Positions 34,347 through 45,975 are shown, counted from the first letter of the stretch. The stretch is 64,000 nucleotides of DNA from Yponomeuta sedellus (GCA_934045075.1 OW203723.1:7475913-7539912), one strand, 5' to 3'. The notes: generated by a model not told the origin, from the sequence alone. Numbers and translations: made by a program.

Positions 34347-34770
34347 TAGAGTGCTACAAATTTATCTGACCAGAGTGCTTAGTGCGAGTTTGACAGATCC
34401 AATCGAGTAACTTTACTACCGCGTTAATCGAGCATTGAGTAGTGAGTATGAGTAAGTTAACCGTTCGAACTGGCAAAACGCTGTTACAGTACAACTCGCA
34501 CTCGCGTTTATTAGTGTTTTAGCTGGTAAACGTGTTCACTTCTCAACGTAAACCATTACAACTCGCACTCAGCAATTTTAATTTCCTTACTTGTCGCTAG
34601 GTGGCGCTTCCTCGATGCCATAGAAATTTGAGTTTACGTTAACGCGATCGAGTAGTTAAAAAACTCGCACTAAGCACTCTGGTGACACCGTCACTTTTCT
34701 TATAATAAACTTGACGTTTCCATACAAAATTTGACACCTCCACCGGATCAGATAACTTTGTAGCACTATA
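34347..34770. mobile_element. Outer MITE, interrupted
   Basis: Left end tagagtgctacaaatttatctga and right end (opposite strand) tatagtgctacaaagttatctga are inverted with two mismatches. A second MITE sits just inside the left end, so the left arm is cut short by it. It has no coding capacity. Confidence 0.65.
34370..34682. mobile_element. Inner MITE with perfect 22-bp inverted repeats
   Basis: ccagagtgcttagtgcgagttt at the left is exactly inverted at the right. The 3-bp duplication TGA flanks both sides (34367-34369, 34683-34685). It is a 313-bp non-coding element inserted into the outer MITE. The 3-bp duplication recalls PIF/Harbinger-type elements, but that is only inference. Confidence 0.8.
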
Positions 34771-36065
34771 AGATAAGTTTTGACGATGTATCAAGTATCA
34801 AACGTTCAATACCTACCTACATGATATTACTGGAATCATACTATACAAAATGTTTATACTATTTTTATTCTAATGCACTAACCCGTGCTAAGGAACAAAT
34901 AGGTTTTTAAATATACAAAATGTGTAAACACGCGTAAGTGTACCTTACAATTTTCCATGTTTCAGAAAAAAATATTTTAAGCAGTAGCGTAATTTCACAA
35001 GGAATCGAAGAATTCATGATGAAAGATTGTAAGATACACTTCCGTTGCTCATTGTTTTGTAGGTGCACTTTTTATAGTATCAGTCCAGTAACAATCCTTT
35101 AGGTATTTTAAAAACTTAATACGTCATACATAGATAGTCATGTGTTTTATTAAGCTACCCGTAACTCAATTATTAAGATAGGCTTTTCGTCAATAATGTT
35201 GTATCTATATTGATTTTGTTAAACATTTGGTTAAAAGGAAAATTATGTGATTATTTCTTTCAAGTTGAGCACTGTTAACTTTGTACCGGGCGTTAACTGT
35301 AGGTATGTAATATTTAGAGATATTTTTTTTCAAATATTGTTATTCTTAAAATCAACTAACACAATTGAGAATAAATATAAATTGTTATGAAGATAAAAAT
35401 GCGGTCCTGCTTAATTGTTGCTTTGAAGATTTGTTTCTGTGATAATTTTATATATTTTTTTGTGTTTGTAACATAAATGTAGCAAAGTTACATAAAACAC
35501 ACAATACCAATATTTGGACCAATAGACTTTTTTATTGTAAAAACAAAGAGGGAAGATTGCAGTGTAAAGTTTAATATCTAGATAAAAATTAATGTGGCTT
35601 ATTTAATTCGCCTAATCTAGGCATAAGCATAATATATTTTAAAATTTGAGTATGAAGTAAAATAACTGCAATAATTTTAAGGTTCCTGAAAATGTATCTA
35701 TAGGTACTTTAAATTATTACATGACCTTAATTGCTTAAAACCTTAATTGTTATTACGTATGTTGTTATCTAGACAATATATAATTCCTCAGTGTAACTGT
35801 AAAATAACCTGTATCATAAAAAAAATTAATAAAGATTTTTTTACAATTACCTAAACCATGTTTCTACGTATCTAGTAACAGAACAATATTGCTAGACCGC
35901 ACTGACCCGAGTGCCACTAGCCCTCTTGATCAAGTATTACGTAACGCATTTTTTTTAAGATTTTCCCTGAGTTACGCGCCGTGAAGTTTTTCTGCACCTC
36001 CTCTCCTCACTAAGCTACGTGTAGACCTTTATATTTTATTTACTTATTGCAACAAGTGAAAATAC
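34771..36065. other. Intergenic sequence
   Basis: AT-rich, with no supported gene, RNA or clear repeat. It ends at the LINE-2 target site. Confidence 0.5.
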
Positions 36066-36500
36066 AGATCGTTTTTTTGCTCTGTAAAGGGCACCCTCCG
36101 GAGGACACGGGGGAGGGAGGTGGTGAATGCTCATGCATAACAGCACGGACCCGGCCGTGCTGCTAATGTGGGACTCACAAGAAGTGCGCCTACCCACTAA
36201 ACACCACCTTGGGGCTGGTTTTGGTCCTAAGGACCCCTAAACCCACATCCGGAGCGACCTCCCGCCTCCCGCCCCGCAAGGCCGAGGGCGCATACAAATA
36301 TAGAGATGAAAAAGCGCGGGAAACGTTAAACTTGGCGGGTGTATCTTTTCGATGAAAATCTTTAAATAATTTAATTAGCATAGGTTTTTAGTATCAGTTG
36401 TATATATTTCTGTTAAATTATTGTAGTATAGTATATATTTGTAAAATTTGTACATATCTTCATTCCTGGTAAGTTTTTTCACTTTTTATCTTTGAGGTCC

Positions 36501-38078
36501 ATGGAGGAGCCGCCCGATCCGGGGGGCTCAGTCCCCCCGGTCGGCGTTAATATTACTATATGTCCTAGCAATCTAAACGAATCCACCGGAATGGATACTG
36601 ATGGCTCCATCAGATCCGAAAAAAGAAAGAGGTCTAGGGCGCAGCGCAAGGTTTGCAGACACTGCAATAAGAGAAGGAAGCACCACAAGCACGGCTCTGA
36701 CACTGTAAATGTTTGTGATTGTGACAGTGATGATTCTAAGAAACCAGTAGTTGAAACTAAAATGCCGATCAACGCTGTAGATGCCTCGTCCCGTAAAGAT
36801 GCGGTATCTTTGTCGCCATCCTTTCCCGCCTCTACATCCCAACAGTCTCCTCAGATAGGTAGGGCTCTTTATGAACCAACAGATGTGTCTCCTTTTGTAA
36901 TACACATTCAGAGAAATGCAACAGAATCTTCACCTGCTCCCACACTCCACCCAGTTTCTTTTGGGCAATATCTAAAGAGACGTGGCTTAAAAAATATAAT
37001 AAATGGCAGCGTAAAACCCTTAAGTAGAACCAAGCTCAGTCTTTCATTTTCTGATTTTAATGATGCCAATGCATTTATAACAGACCCGGATTTGGAGAAA
37101 AATAATTATAAAGCTTTTATACCAACCTTTAGTGTGACTAGGATGGGCATTGTTCGAGGAGTTCCTGCAGAGTGGACACCTGAAGAAGTCCAAGAAAATA
37201 TATCGGTACCTATTGGTTGTGGCAAGGTCATTAAAGTGAGAAGATTTAATTATAAAGTGCATGGTCCAATACCTACTTGGAAGCCCTCTCAGACAGTAGT
37301 TATTACCTTTGATGGACAAGTTTTACCCAAACGGGTTTTTCTTTGTTATAATTCTCTACCTGTTGAACTATACACATACCCAACAATCCAATGTTATAAC
37401 TGTTGTCGGTTTGGACATACTAAAACTAAGTGTAACTCCACACCTAGGTGTTACAAATGTAGTAATGCTCACTCTGGTGACTCATGTGATGTAGATGTTT
37501 GTAACGCCTCATGCATTTCTTGCAATGGTAATCATTACGCGAACAACAAGTGTTGTCCTGAATATGATAGGCAGTCTAGAGTAAAACTTTATATGGCCCA
37601 GAACTGCGTATCATACTCAGAGGCAATTAAAATGCATCCTCCTGTCACCAAATCTTATAGTGATACCTTAATTTCTGCCCCTACAACCAGATTTTCAACT
37701 CGGCCTATTGAATCTTCGCTTTCTTCTGATCAATCGCCAAGATCACACAAAAAAACAGTTTTTCGTACACCCTCCAAACCAAAAATAAGTAAGGGATACG
37801 ATCAAGCTACTCATCGATCCCTTATTGCCGAATATGACCCCCCATCTTCCTCAAATGGTTGTGCCCTTCAAGGAGAAATGAAAGATTCTAAGGAGAAGAA
37901 TCAAACTATCTTGGAGTTAATCTCAGCTTTAATACAAGCAATATCATCTTCCTTTTCCAATAGTAATAAATCTGTACCGTCCAACGCCGCCTCTATTATT
38001 CAGCTTGTTAATTCTCTTTCCAACAATGGCCAGTTTAGGCAAAATCCTTCAATGGAATTGCCGCAGTATAACCAGTAA
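36501..38078 (+). CDS. LINE-2 ORF1: Gag-like zinc-knuckle protein
   Basis: 525 codons from the ATG at 36501 (MEEPPDPGGSVPP). A basic, Cys/His-rich N-terminal patch (RKVCRHCNKRRKHHKHG) is followed by an RRM-like region (residues about 140-240, FGQYLKRRGLKNII...SDFNDANAF). Then come three zinc knuckles, CYNCCRFGHTKTKC, CYKCSNAHSGDSC and CISCNGNHYANNKCC, and a Ser-rich tail. It is closely similar in layout to LINE-1 ORF1. Expected role: binding and packaging of element RNA. No disruption is seen. Confidence 0.88.
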   Translation: MEEPPDPGGSVPPVGVNITICPSNLNESTGMDTDGSIRSEKRKRSRAQRKVCRHCNKRRKHHKHGSDTVNVCDCDSDDSKKPVVETKMPINAVDASSRKDAVSLSPSFPASTSQQSPQIGRALYEPTDVSPFVIHIQRNATESSPAPTLHPVSFGQYLKRRGLKNIINGSVKPLSRTKLSLSFSDFNDANAFITDPDLEKNNYKAFIPTFSVTRMGIVRGVPAEWTPEEVQENISVPIGCGKVIKVRRFNYKVHGPIPTWKPSQTVVITFDGQVLPKRVFLCYNSLPVELYTYPTIQCYNCCRFGHTKTKCNSTPRCYKCSNAHSGDSCDVDVCNASCISCNGNHYANNKCCPEYDRQSRVKLYMAQNCVSYSEAIKMHPPVTKSYSDTLISAPTTRFSTRPIESSLSSDQSPRSHKKTVFRTPSKPKISKGYDQATHRSLIAEYDPPSSSNGCALQGEMKDSKEKNQTILELISALIQAISSSFSNSNKSVPSNAASIIQLVNSLSNNGQFRQNPSMELPQYNQ

Positions 38079-41000
38079 AAAATCTGATTTCATTCATCTT
38101 TGTAATAAACACAGTCCTTCCATAGTTTCTCTCTCAGAGACATGGTTAAAGCCAGGTATTTCCTTTAAAATGTCTGGTTTCTCATGTCTAAGAGAAGACC
38201 GAGATGATGGGTATGGTGGAGTGGCTATACTCATCCATAAGTCTCTCTCGTTTTCATCTGTTCCGCTTCCTTCACACAGCAATGACATTTCGGTTGTTGC
38301 TGCTGTTGTAAATAACATTTGTATATTTTCTGTATATTTTGCTCGTCCATCTGTAAATATTTTATCTGAAATTAGTAATATTATTTCTATTCTCCCTAAG
38401 CCCTTTTTGGTTTTAGGGGATTTTAATTGCCAACACCAGGCATGGGGTAGCTCTATAAGTTCATGTTATGGGGAACAACTACTTAATATTATTCAATCAC
38501 ATAATCTTTGCATTTTAAACACTTGTTTACCAACCCGTCATACTAAGCCTGATGAGGGAATTAGTGCCCCTGATTTATCTATATGTACTCCTGACCTTGC
38601 ATTAGTTCTAGAATGGTACCCTCTGTCCTCATCATATGGCAGTGATCATTTTCCTTTAGTTGTTTCCTTCCCTAGTAGTAATCCTCATAAGTCAACACAT
38701 AAACCTCGTATTAAGCATAGATTAAGTAATGCAGATTGGTATTCCTTTAGGGAATGTGTTGAGTCAAAAATCAAAGATTGTGAATCTCTATGTGTCACTG
38801 ATGCAGAGATGTTCGCCAAGGTTTTGATGGAGGCAGCAGATGAGACTTTCCCTTTTAAAAATTGTACGTCTAAAATTCCTTCTCCGCCTTGGTGGGATGT
38901 AGAGTGCTCTGAGGCTGTTAAAAAAAGAAAAGAAGCTGAAAGGTTGTATTGTGATCAAATGACTTCAGAGAATTTTGACAGCTATTTACAAGTTTCCAGG
39001 TCAACTAAAATGCTTTTAAAACAAAAAAAATATGATGGTTGGCAAAAATTTTGCAGTTCTATTTCCCCAAATACTCCACCTTCTGCCGTTTGGAAAAATG
39101 TAAGACGTTTTAGAGCAGCCTTCAGTGATTCTCACACTCCTAAGATGTCTCTTTCCTTGGCTGATCAGTATATGGATCACCTAGCTCCTCCCTCTGTTCC
39201 AGAACAAACCTCCATGTCTCCCATTTGCCATAATGAACATAATGAGTCTAGTTTAAACTCTCCTTTTACCTTAGAGGAATTAAAAGGGATCCTCTCCCAT
39301 GTTAAGGATTCTGCCCCAGGAGAAGATGGTATTCCTTATTCTTTCATAGTTAATCTTAGTGACTCTACTCTCTTAACTTACCTAGAATTAATTAACTCTA
39401 TTGTAGTTTCAGGTGTTATTCCTCTCTCCTGGAAATCCCAAATCATTATTCCAATTTTAAAATCTAGTAAGCCTTCTGCTGACCCTTCCTCTTATAGACC
39501 CATTGCCTTATCTTCTGTTTTAGCTAAAATAGCTGAATATCTTGTTAAAATTCGGCTTGAATGGTTCATTGAGAGCAATAACCTTTTATCTCCTTCCCAG
39601 TATGGCTTTAGAAAAGGAAGGGGTACTATTGACAGCATAAGCGTTTTCACAACTGACATTCGTATAGCTTTTTCAAATAATAATTCAGTTCTTGCAGCGT
39701 TTCTTGATATTCGTGCTGCCTATGACAGTGTAATTGTGTCTGTCCTGAAACAAAAACTTCAATTATTAAAAGTCCCCAATTTGCTTGTCAATTTTATTGT
39801 AAATATACTCTCAGAAAGGTCAATTAATGTGTACATAGATGACAAAAAAATATCTAGACTAGTTTGGAGAGGTCTCCCTCAAGGCTCAGTGCTCTCTCCC
39901 TTGTTATACAATATTTATTCCTATGATTTAGATTCTGCTCTTGGTAGCTCTATAGAAGTCTTGCAATATGCAGATGACCTTCTTCTTTATACAACGGGTA
40001 ACTCTATAGACACTATGTGCTCATCTCTTACTGCTTCTCTGTCAATGCTTCATCAATGGCTATCCACTAATGGTCTGGACCTGTCTGTCAGTAAGAGTGC
40101 TGTGGTGTTGTTTTCAAGAATGAGAAAGCGTCCAGACATTTGTGTTGAATATAATTCCTCTCTCATTGCAGTAAAAACTCAAGTAAAATTTTTAGGAGTT
40201 ATTTTAGACAGTCAACTTACTGGACTCCCACATTGTGAATACATTGCTGCCAAGTGTGATCGCTTATTAAATATTATTAGATGCCTCTCAGGGGTTTGGT
40301 GGGGTGCTCATCCTTTTTCATTGAGGTTGCTTTATAATGCTTTAATTAGAAGTGTTCTGGATTACGGAACCTTCTTATTGGAGCCTGGTAGTGCTGCTGG
40401 CTTTAAGAAATTGGATGCTGTGCAGTCCAAGGCTTTAAGAATCATCTTAGGAGCAATGAAATCTAGTCCTATTAAATGCTTGCAAGTAGAGTGTGGAGAG
40501 CCGCCTCTGCGGTTAAGGCGTCAATATCTGTCTGATAGATTTTTGAGTCGTTGTTTGCAGCTTTCTAATCATCCTTTGCTTGGCAGATTACAACATCTTT
40601 CAGACCTTATTACAATGTCCAAGTATTGGTCTCACAGGGCTACTCCGTGTCTTGTTAAGAGTTTCCTGAAATTTAACTCTATTGAGGCTCCATGCAGTAA
40701 CTCCAATTTGCTTCCTATTTTTCACTGTCCTTACAACTCTTTAGTTCAAATCCCTAACGTTAGTCTTAATTTAGGAATATCTAAACATGACATCTGTCAA
40801 AATGGCGAGCTAAATAACTTATTAGACAACCAATTCCAGGGGTGGCACACCATTTTTACGGATGCTTCAAAACACCAGGGTAGTTGCGTAGGTATAGGTG
40901 TTTTTCATTCACAATATACAATAGTCCAAAAAATTAAACTCCCTCCTGAGTCTTCAGTATATTCTGGAGAATGTTTTGGTCTCCTAAAAGCTGTAGAATA

Positions 41001-41712
41001 TATTTTACTAATGGGTCTTAGGTATACTTTAGTACTGACAGATTCATTGAGCTCTCTCCAGGCTTTAATTAAATTTCCGTTTTTTACTACCATTCACCCA
41101 ACAATTTTTGCTATGCGCAAATTACTACGTATATGCTCGGAGAGAGATCTTACTGTGCAATTTGGATGGGTCCCATCCCACTGTGGCATAGTAGGTAACG
41201 AAAAGGCTGATGAACTTGCGAATTCTGCGGTGGAGTGTGGAGACGTGTTCCCGTACGAAAATCATTGTAACGACTTGGCCACTCTTCCTAGGGCTTATCT
41301 CCAGGTTTCTTGGGATAGAACCTGGGCAGAGGACCAGTCAAAAGGCATTCATTACCGCAGAATCCAACCCAATATTTCGCCAAAGCCTTGGTTTTGTAGG
41401 GCCGATGCCAAGTTTAGTAAGAAAATTACATCAAGCCTGATCCGAATGCGTCTAGGCCACACTTCAACTCCGGCCCACCTTGCTAGACTTGGTATTGTGC
41501 AGAGTCCTGCCTGTACCTGTGGAGCTGAGGTGGGAGATATTAATCACATATTATTTTCCTGCCCTGATTGTGATCATTCCTTCTTTTTTGCTTCCTTGAT
41601 TTCCCTTGGTGTTCCTTTTCCTTCCTCTGCAACCTGCCTCTTATGTAGTTATAATGTAAATATTTATAAATGTATAGCAAAGTTTTTAAGTAAGAACGAT
41701 ATTAAAATTTAG
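38026..41712 (+). CDS. LINE-2 ORF2: endonuclease-reverse transcriptase-RNase H
   Basis: 1228 residues from the ATG at 38026 (MASLGKILQWNCRSI). It overlaps ORF1 by 53 nt in the +1 frame. APE endonuclease motifs: LSETWLKPG, LGDFNCQHQAWG and GSDHFPLV. RT: PILKSSKPSADPSSYRPIAL, QYGFRKGRGT, AFLDIRAAYDSV, GLPQGSVLSP and the catalytic LQYADDLLLYT. RNase H: IFTDASK, SGECFGLLKAVE, LTDSLSSLQAL and SHCGIVGNEKADEL, so the D-E-D-H set is present. The C-terminal zinc-like CTCGAEVGDINHILFSC is intact. All catalytic residues are in place. Confidence 0.92.
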   Translation: MASLGKILQWNCRSITSKKSDFIHLCNKHSPSIVSLSETWLKPGISFKMSGFSCLREDRDDGYGGVAILIHKSLSFSSVPLPSHSNDISVVAAVVNNICIFSVYFARPSVNILSEISNIISILPKPFLVLGDFNCQHQAWGSSISSCYGEQLLNIIQSHNLCILNTCLPTRHTKPDEGISAPDLSICTPDLALVLEWYPLSSSYGSDHFPLVVSFPSSNPHKSTHKPRIKHRLSNADWYSFRECVESKIKDCESLCVTDAEMFAKVLMEAADETFPFKNCTSKIPSPPWWDVECSEAVKKRKEAERLYCDQMTSENFDSYLQVSRSTKMLLKQKKYDGWQKFCSSISPNTPPSAVWKNVRRFRAAFSDSHTPKMSLSLADQYMDHLAPPSVPEQTSMSPICHNEHNESSLNSPFTLEELKGILSHVKDSAPGEDGIPYSFIVNLSDSTLLTYLELINSIVVSGVIPLSWKSQIIIPILKSSKPSADPSSYRPIALSSVLAKIAEYLVKIRLEWFIESNNLLSPSQYGFRKGRGTIDSISVFTTDIRIAFSNNNSVLAAFLDIRAAYDSVIVSVLKQKLQLLKVPNLLVNFIVNILSERSINVYIDDKKISRLVWRGLPQGSVLSPLLYNIYSYDLDSALGSSIEVLQYADDLLLYTTGNSIDTMCSSLTASLSMLHQWLSTNGLDLSVSKSAVVLFSRMRKRPDICVEYNSSLIAVKTQVKFLGVILDSQLTGLPHCEYIAAKCDRLLNIIRCLSGVWWGAHPFSLRLLYNALIRSVLDYGTFLLEPGSAAGFKKLDAVQSKALRIILGAMKSSPIKCLQVECGEPPLRLRRQYLSDRFLSRCLQLSNHPLLGRLQHLSDLITMSKYWSHRATPCLVKSFLKFNSIEAPCSNSNLLPIFHCPYNSLVQIPNVSLNLGISKHDICQNGELNNLLDNQFQGWHTIFTDASKHQGSCVGIGVFHSQYTIVQKIKLPPESSVYSGECFGLLKAVEYILLMGLRYTLVLTDSLSSLQALIKFPFFTTIHPTIFAMRKLLRICSERDLTVQFGWVPSHCGIVGNEKADELANSAVECGDVFPYENHCNDLATLPRAYLQVSWDRTWAEDQSKGIHYRRIQPNISPKPWFCRADAKFSKKITSSLIRMRLGHTSTPAHLARLGIVQSPACTCGAEVGDINHILFSCPDCDHSFFFASLISLGVPFPSSATCLLCSYNVNIYKCIAKFLSKNDIKI

Positions 41713-42347
41713 TTTTCTTTGTATAATATGTAATATTTCCTTATGTAAATAGTATTTTCGAAGTATGTATATCGTGAAGATTCATTTTTGCTTATTTTAT
41801 TCCCAATGTTATTAACAACTGATCCTAATACCTTTCCAAATTCCGTTCAATTTTTTGTAAAATAAATTCCGTTTCCCTACCTTTACCCTAATCCTTCAAA
41901 TACTTGACACTGGCGTAGGCACAAACCGTGCAGAGCCATAACGCAAAAAAAAAAAAAAAAATATAGAGATCGTTGTGCTGTCAACCACATTACTGTCAAG
42001 TTGTCTACGCGAACTGTTGTTTCTATGTTTAGCTACTCAACAACAGATGGCGTTCTCGTGCTTCAGTGCTTTCAAAAACTTATCAATAGTTGGCACAGTG
42101 AAACACAGCAGTGGGCACATCACCACCATTCATCTCATTCATTCATCTGCGTCACAGAACAAATAAAATCTGTGTGCTACTCGTACTTTAAAATCTGTGT
42201 ACTACACCGTCATGGCTGAAATGTTGTCGAACTGTCAATTTTAGGTGAAATTTTCTTATTTTTGCTATGATTAATAATTTGTGTTTAGTGATTTTCTAAT
42301 GGATAGTGTTAAAATTTACTACATATGAAATTTGGAAATACCTCATC

Positions 42348-45300
42348 ATGAATGGATTAAGTTTTAGTGAACTTTGTTGCCTGTTTTGTTGTCCGCCATG
42401 CCCGGGGAAAATAGCTGCTAAGCTTGCATTCCTGCCTCCTGAACCCACGTATGCATTTGCACCGGATGAGACTGGCTCCAAGTTTTCACTGACGCTCACT
42501 GAACGCGCGGAATGGCAGTACTCGGAACGAGAGAAAGAGAACATAGAAGGCTTCTACTCGCGAACCACCAGAGGCAACAGAATCGCCTGCCTCTTTGTTC
42601 GCTGTAGCCCCAACGCGCGTTTCACTATACTGTTCTCCCACGGGAACGCTGTGGACCTAGGTCAAATGAGTAGTTTTTACTTAGGATTAGGCACTAGGAT
42701 AAACTGTAACATATTTAGCTACGATTACTCTGGGTACGGAGTGAGCGGCGGCAAGCCGTCGGAGAAGAACCTGTACGCGGACATCGATGCTGCGTGGCAG
42801 GCGCTGCGCACACGCTACGGCATCAGCCCGGAAAATGTGATCCTGTACGGACAGAGCATCGGCACGGTGCCCACCGTCGACCTCGCAGCGCGCTACGAGG
42901 TGGGCGCCGTTGTGCTACATTCGCCGCTCATGTCTGGGATGCGGGTCGCCTTCCCCAATACCAAACGCACATGGTTCTTTGATGCATTTCCCAGGTAATG
43001 AACTCCTCACAAAACCTACCTATATTGTTATACTAGTATTTCTCTAAACAAATAATTTCACATCAATTCCTTTTAACATTGGAATCTTTGTTGAATCCAA
43101 ACTAGTTTTTACGAACTTTGTTCTATGTTCTAGCTTTTTTATAAAGAAATACTAATTTTGTGTAAATAATATCAAGGCACTGTAGCATGTAGCTGATTTT
43201 TAGCCTTATTTGCTATTTATTTCGTCCTATAAACAACGTCATTTGTATTTGTCTAGTCTTAGTTGTCATTTGTCTTTACATGTTATGAGGTCATTGTGAT
43301 AATGAAGCAAAATATGCATGCATGGCTGGATGATAAGGAAAATAAAATAATTTTTAGCAAATCTCTGCTCATAAGAATGAGAATTGTGAGGCCATGTAAG
43401 ATACCTGAGAAACTTGTTATGTTATGTACTACATTACATATCACTACATTACCACACTCCATTCCAACTTTTTTAATTTCAGATTACATGATTGAGCCTA
43501 CTCAGTAATTATACAATAGACAAAAATCATTCATGCCTTGATAATTGTGTTCATTATTTGTAACTAGAACACTGCTGTATCCTGTCTGCCCTAAACAAAA
43601 TCATGATTCATGCATAAAATCCTACTGTGACTAATGAATTGATATGTTAATGTAAACAAGAAAAATATTTGATTTGAAGATAACAGTTGATTTTTGAGGT
43701 TCATGGAAAACAATAACAAAGAGAGTTTTTTTTAAATACAATGTACTCGCTAAGAAACAGCTTTATAACAATTATACTAGCAAATGTGAGAATGCATGAG
43801 ATTTCTACTCAAAAAAAAATGTTAATTTCAAAGTTGAGATTTTGTTTTGTTGAATTTATATTTTGTAGACTTAAATAAGTAGTAGAGTGGCTATCTAAGA
43901 GTAAGGCCATAAACAGACTGACACTTAGTGTCATTCTTGATTAACTGGGAACTGTATGTTACATTCAGGCGTGAACTTGTGGGCAAACCACAGGATTTAT
44001 AATATTAGTAGGATTGTTCTGACAAGCCTATTTTATTGTCATTTCAGTATCGACAAGATACCAAAGGTAAACTCTCCAGTTCTGGTGATTCATGGAACTG
44101 AAGATGAAGTAATTGACTTCTCACATGGTCTTGCCATTTATGAACGCTGTCCACGTGCTGTGGAGCCCCTCTGGGTGGAGGTAAGCTGCATTTAATTCCT
44201 CATAAGAATGCCTTTTGAAACTTCTGAAATCTATTACTTTTTTTGTGATATAACTATTGCAAAAAAGTTGCTAAAGAAAGGAATTTAAATGACTGGGATT
44301 AGCATCGATATGCTACTTATCAAATGCATGCTATACGCCGATGGTCAGGATTTGTTCCACACGTTTGATTGTAGAAAGATTCTTGATGTATATCAACCCT
44401 TTGGATGTCCCCACTGCTGGGGCACGGGTCTCTTCCTGCAACGCAGTAAGGTTAAGCCATACTCCACCACAGGGGCCAAGTCTGGTTGGTGGAGGACAGT
44501 GGCGGGCCTTACTATCAGAAGTTATCAGCCGGCCATAAGGCCTCTGACATGGCTTAACGACTGCCATTACATAACAGCCGGCAGCAACGGCTTAGCGTGC
44601 CTTGCGAAGCACGAAAGCTCTCGGAAAAAATTACACTAGCGGTAGTCACGGGACGGTCACCCATCCAGCACCTGAGCGATTTAAACTGCAAATGACAAGT
44701 GCCTTTATAAATACATAGTCATAGTTAGACCTGATATTTCCCCACTTAGCCACATATTTGAGCTCTGGTTTGTTTTCCTTCATGGTTGATAGCGGATGAT
44801 AGCGATTGGTATTGCTACTACAACTTAACAAATGTACATAACTTAGAAAGCAAAGTACATTCCGGGATTCCAACCCGTGAGCCTGCAATTGAGTAGCTGA
44901 CGTACTACCGCTCCGGTACATACTTCCGCTCATTTATAAATAAGTCCGCTTAGCCACATATTTGAGCTCTGGTTTGTTTTCCTTCATGGTTGATAGCGGA
45001 TGATAGCGATTGGTATTGCTACTACAACTTAACAAATGTACATAACTTAGAAAGCAAAGTACATTCCGGGATTCCAACCCGTGAGCCTGCAATTGAGTAG
45101 CTGACGTACTACCGCTCCGGTACATACTTCCGCTCATTTATAAATAAGTCCGATCATTTAAATAAAAATCGAAGAGCTAAATTCATGCAACAGTCCATGA
45201 TGTAAGGTTTGTATATAGAACTGCGAATTTTAAAAGTTTGTTAAAAGTTTCATGGCTCTAATTTCTCTTTTCTTTATTTATCAACAAATTATGATTTGTT

Positions 45301-45645
45301 TGTTCTTTCCATAACAGTAGGTAATTACGGCACATTGTTTCTACCAAACTACATTTGTATGGGCAATGTCACATAAGTTAAGGCATAAGTTAGTAGTCAT
45401 TTAAGGGATTGCTGATAGCAAATTCTTGTTTTAACATAATTACACATTGTTTTCTATGCACAACATAGAATGTTAAATCTATGAGGATTTAGAGATGTCA
45501 AAGATTTAACAGAATTATATATCATCTTCTAACAGACCTTTAAAATTGCTCCTTGTTCCAGGGAGCGGGCCACAATGATGTTGAATTATTCAACCAATAT
45601 CTCGAGAGACTGAAGAAATTTGTTTCAGTGGAGTTGCTCAACTGA
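42348..45645 (+). CDS. ABHD17: ABHD17 alpha/beta hydrolase (protein depalmitoylase)
   Basis: Three coding exons, 42348-42994, 44048-44180 and 45562-45645, give 287 residues, the usual family length. The start [21 protein letters not shown] is nearly identical to vertebrate ABHD17; its Cys cluster is the known palmitoylation and membrane-targeting site. The serine hydrolase motif is YGQSIG (residue about 170), the acid is in [10 protein letters not shown], and the histidine is in GAGHND. The family removes palmitate from proteins such as Ras at membranes. It follows LINE-2 closely. A poly(A) signal at 45976 would end a short mRNA. A good donor (ccaag|gtcagt, 45679/45680) after the stop allows splicing to the downstream exon at 46499. 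Introns carry SINE copies. Confidence 0.95.
44385..44505 (-). repeat. SINE-like element Y, copy 2 (in ABHD17 intron 2)
   Basis: Inverted relative to copy 1: tatcaaccctttgg, ccccactgctgggg, tcttcctgcaacgcag and ggttaagccatactccaccac. Confidence 0.65.
44506..44692 (-). repeat. Repeat fragment with a 5S-rRNA-like stretch
   Basis: On the minus strand gtgctggatgggtgaccg resembles the internal promoter region of 5S rRNA (…ttggatgggtgaccg). It is followed by gtgcttcgcaaggcacg, a small hairpin. Perhaps part of a 5S-derived SINE; this is tentative. Confidence 0.35.
44745..45152 (-). repeat. Exact 204-bp tandem duplication containing a tRNA-like SINE head
   Basis: 44745-44948 and 44949-45152 appear identical, starting cttagccacatatttgagc and ending aataagtccg. 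Within each unit, on the minus strand, gagcggtagtacgtcagc (A-box-like) and gggttggaatcccgg (B-box-like) sit at tRNA spacing (44855-44920 and 45059-45124). The fold is too degenerate for a working tRNA, so a tRNA-derived SINE is the best reading. Confidence 0.75.
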
Positions 45646-45975
45646 CAAAGACTGCCGGCCACTGGCCAGACAAACCAAGGTCAGTCCAGTTGTTATGTAA
45701 TTTTTACACATTCACATACACACATTCACATACAATTAAGTGATAACTAACCATATTCACCAATGCATCTGTATACTTTAGACGCACAATACTTAAACTA
45801 ATAATGTCTGAAATTGATCTGTACATTAAGTACAAAACAAACTAATTGTCAAAATACAGGACCACCTAGTTTGGCAATTAGTTAAATTGATAATTGTACC
45901 ATTAGCCTTTAAGTGATTTTATAAAGCCCTCAAGGCTTATAATACCGTTCCTAAATGTTGTTCTTTATGGTGAGA

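Larger units (their letters stand above)
36074..41966 (+). mobile_element. LINE-2: intact full-length I-like non-LTR retrotransposon
   Basis: Flanked by agatcgtt (36066-36073 and 41967-41974). It has a GC-rich 5' UTR of about 430 bp, two open ORFs overlapping by 53 nt, a 3' UTR of about 230 bp, and a pure A run (41945-41961). Both ORFs are free of stops and frameshifts. That points to a recent insertion, possibly still competent. It ends about 380 bp before the ABHD17 start codon, in the same orientation. Confidence 0.88.

Noticed and set aside
44855..44920. Functional tRNA gene
   Set aside because: Boxes A and B are present but the stems do not pair well, and it occurs as part of a duplicated repeat unit.
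44646..45137. Twin ORFs [16 protein letters not shown]...
   Set aside because: They are antisense readings of the duplicated SINE in an intron, explained by the 204-bp tandem repeat.
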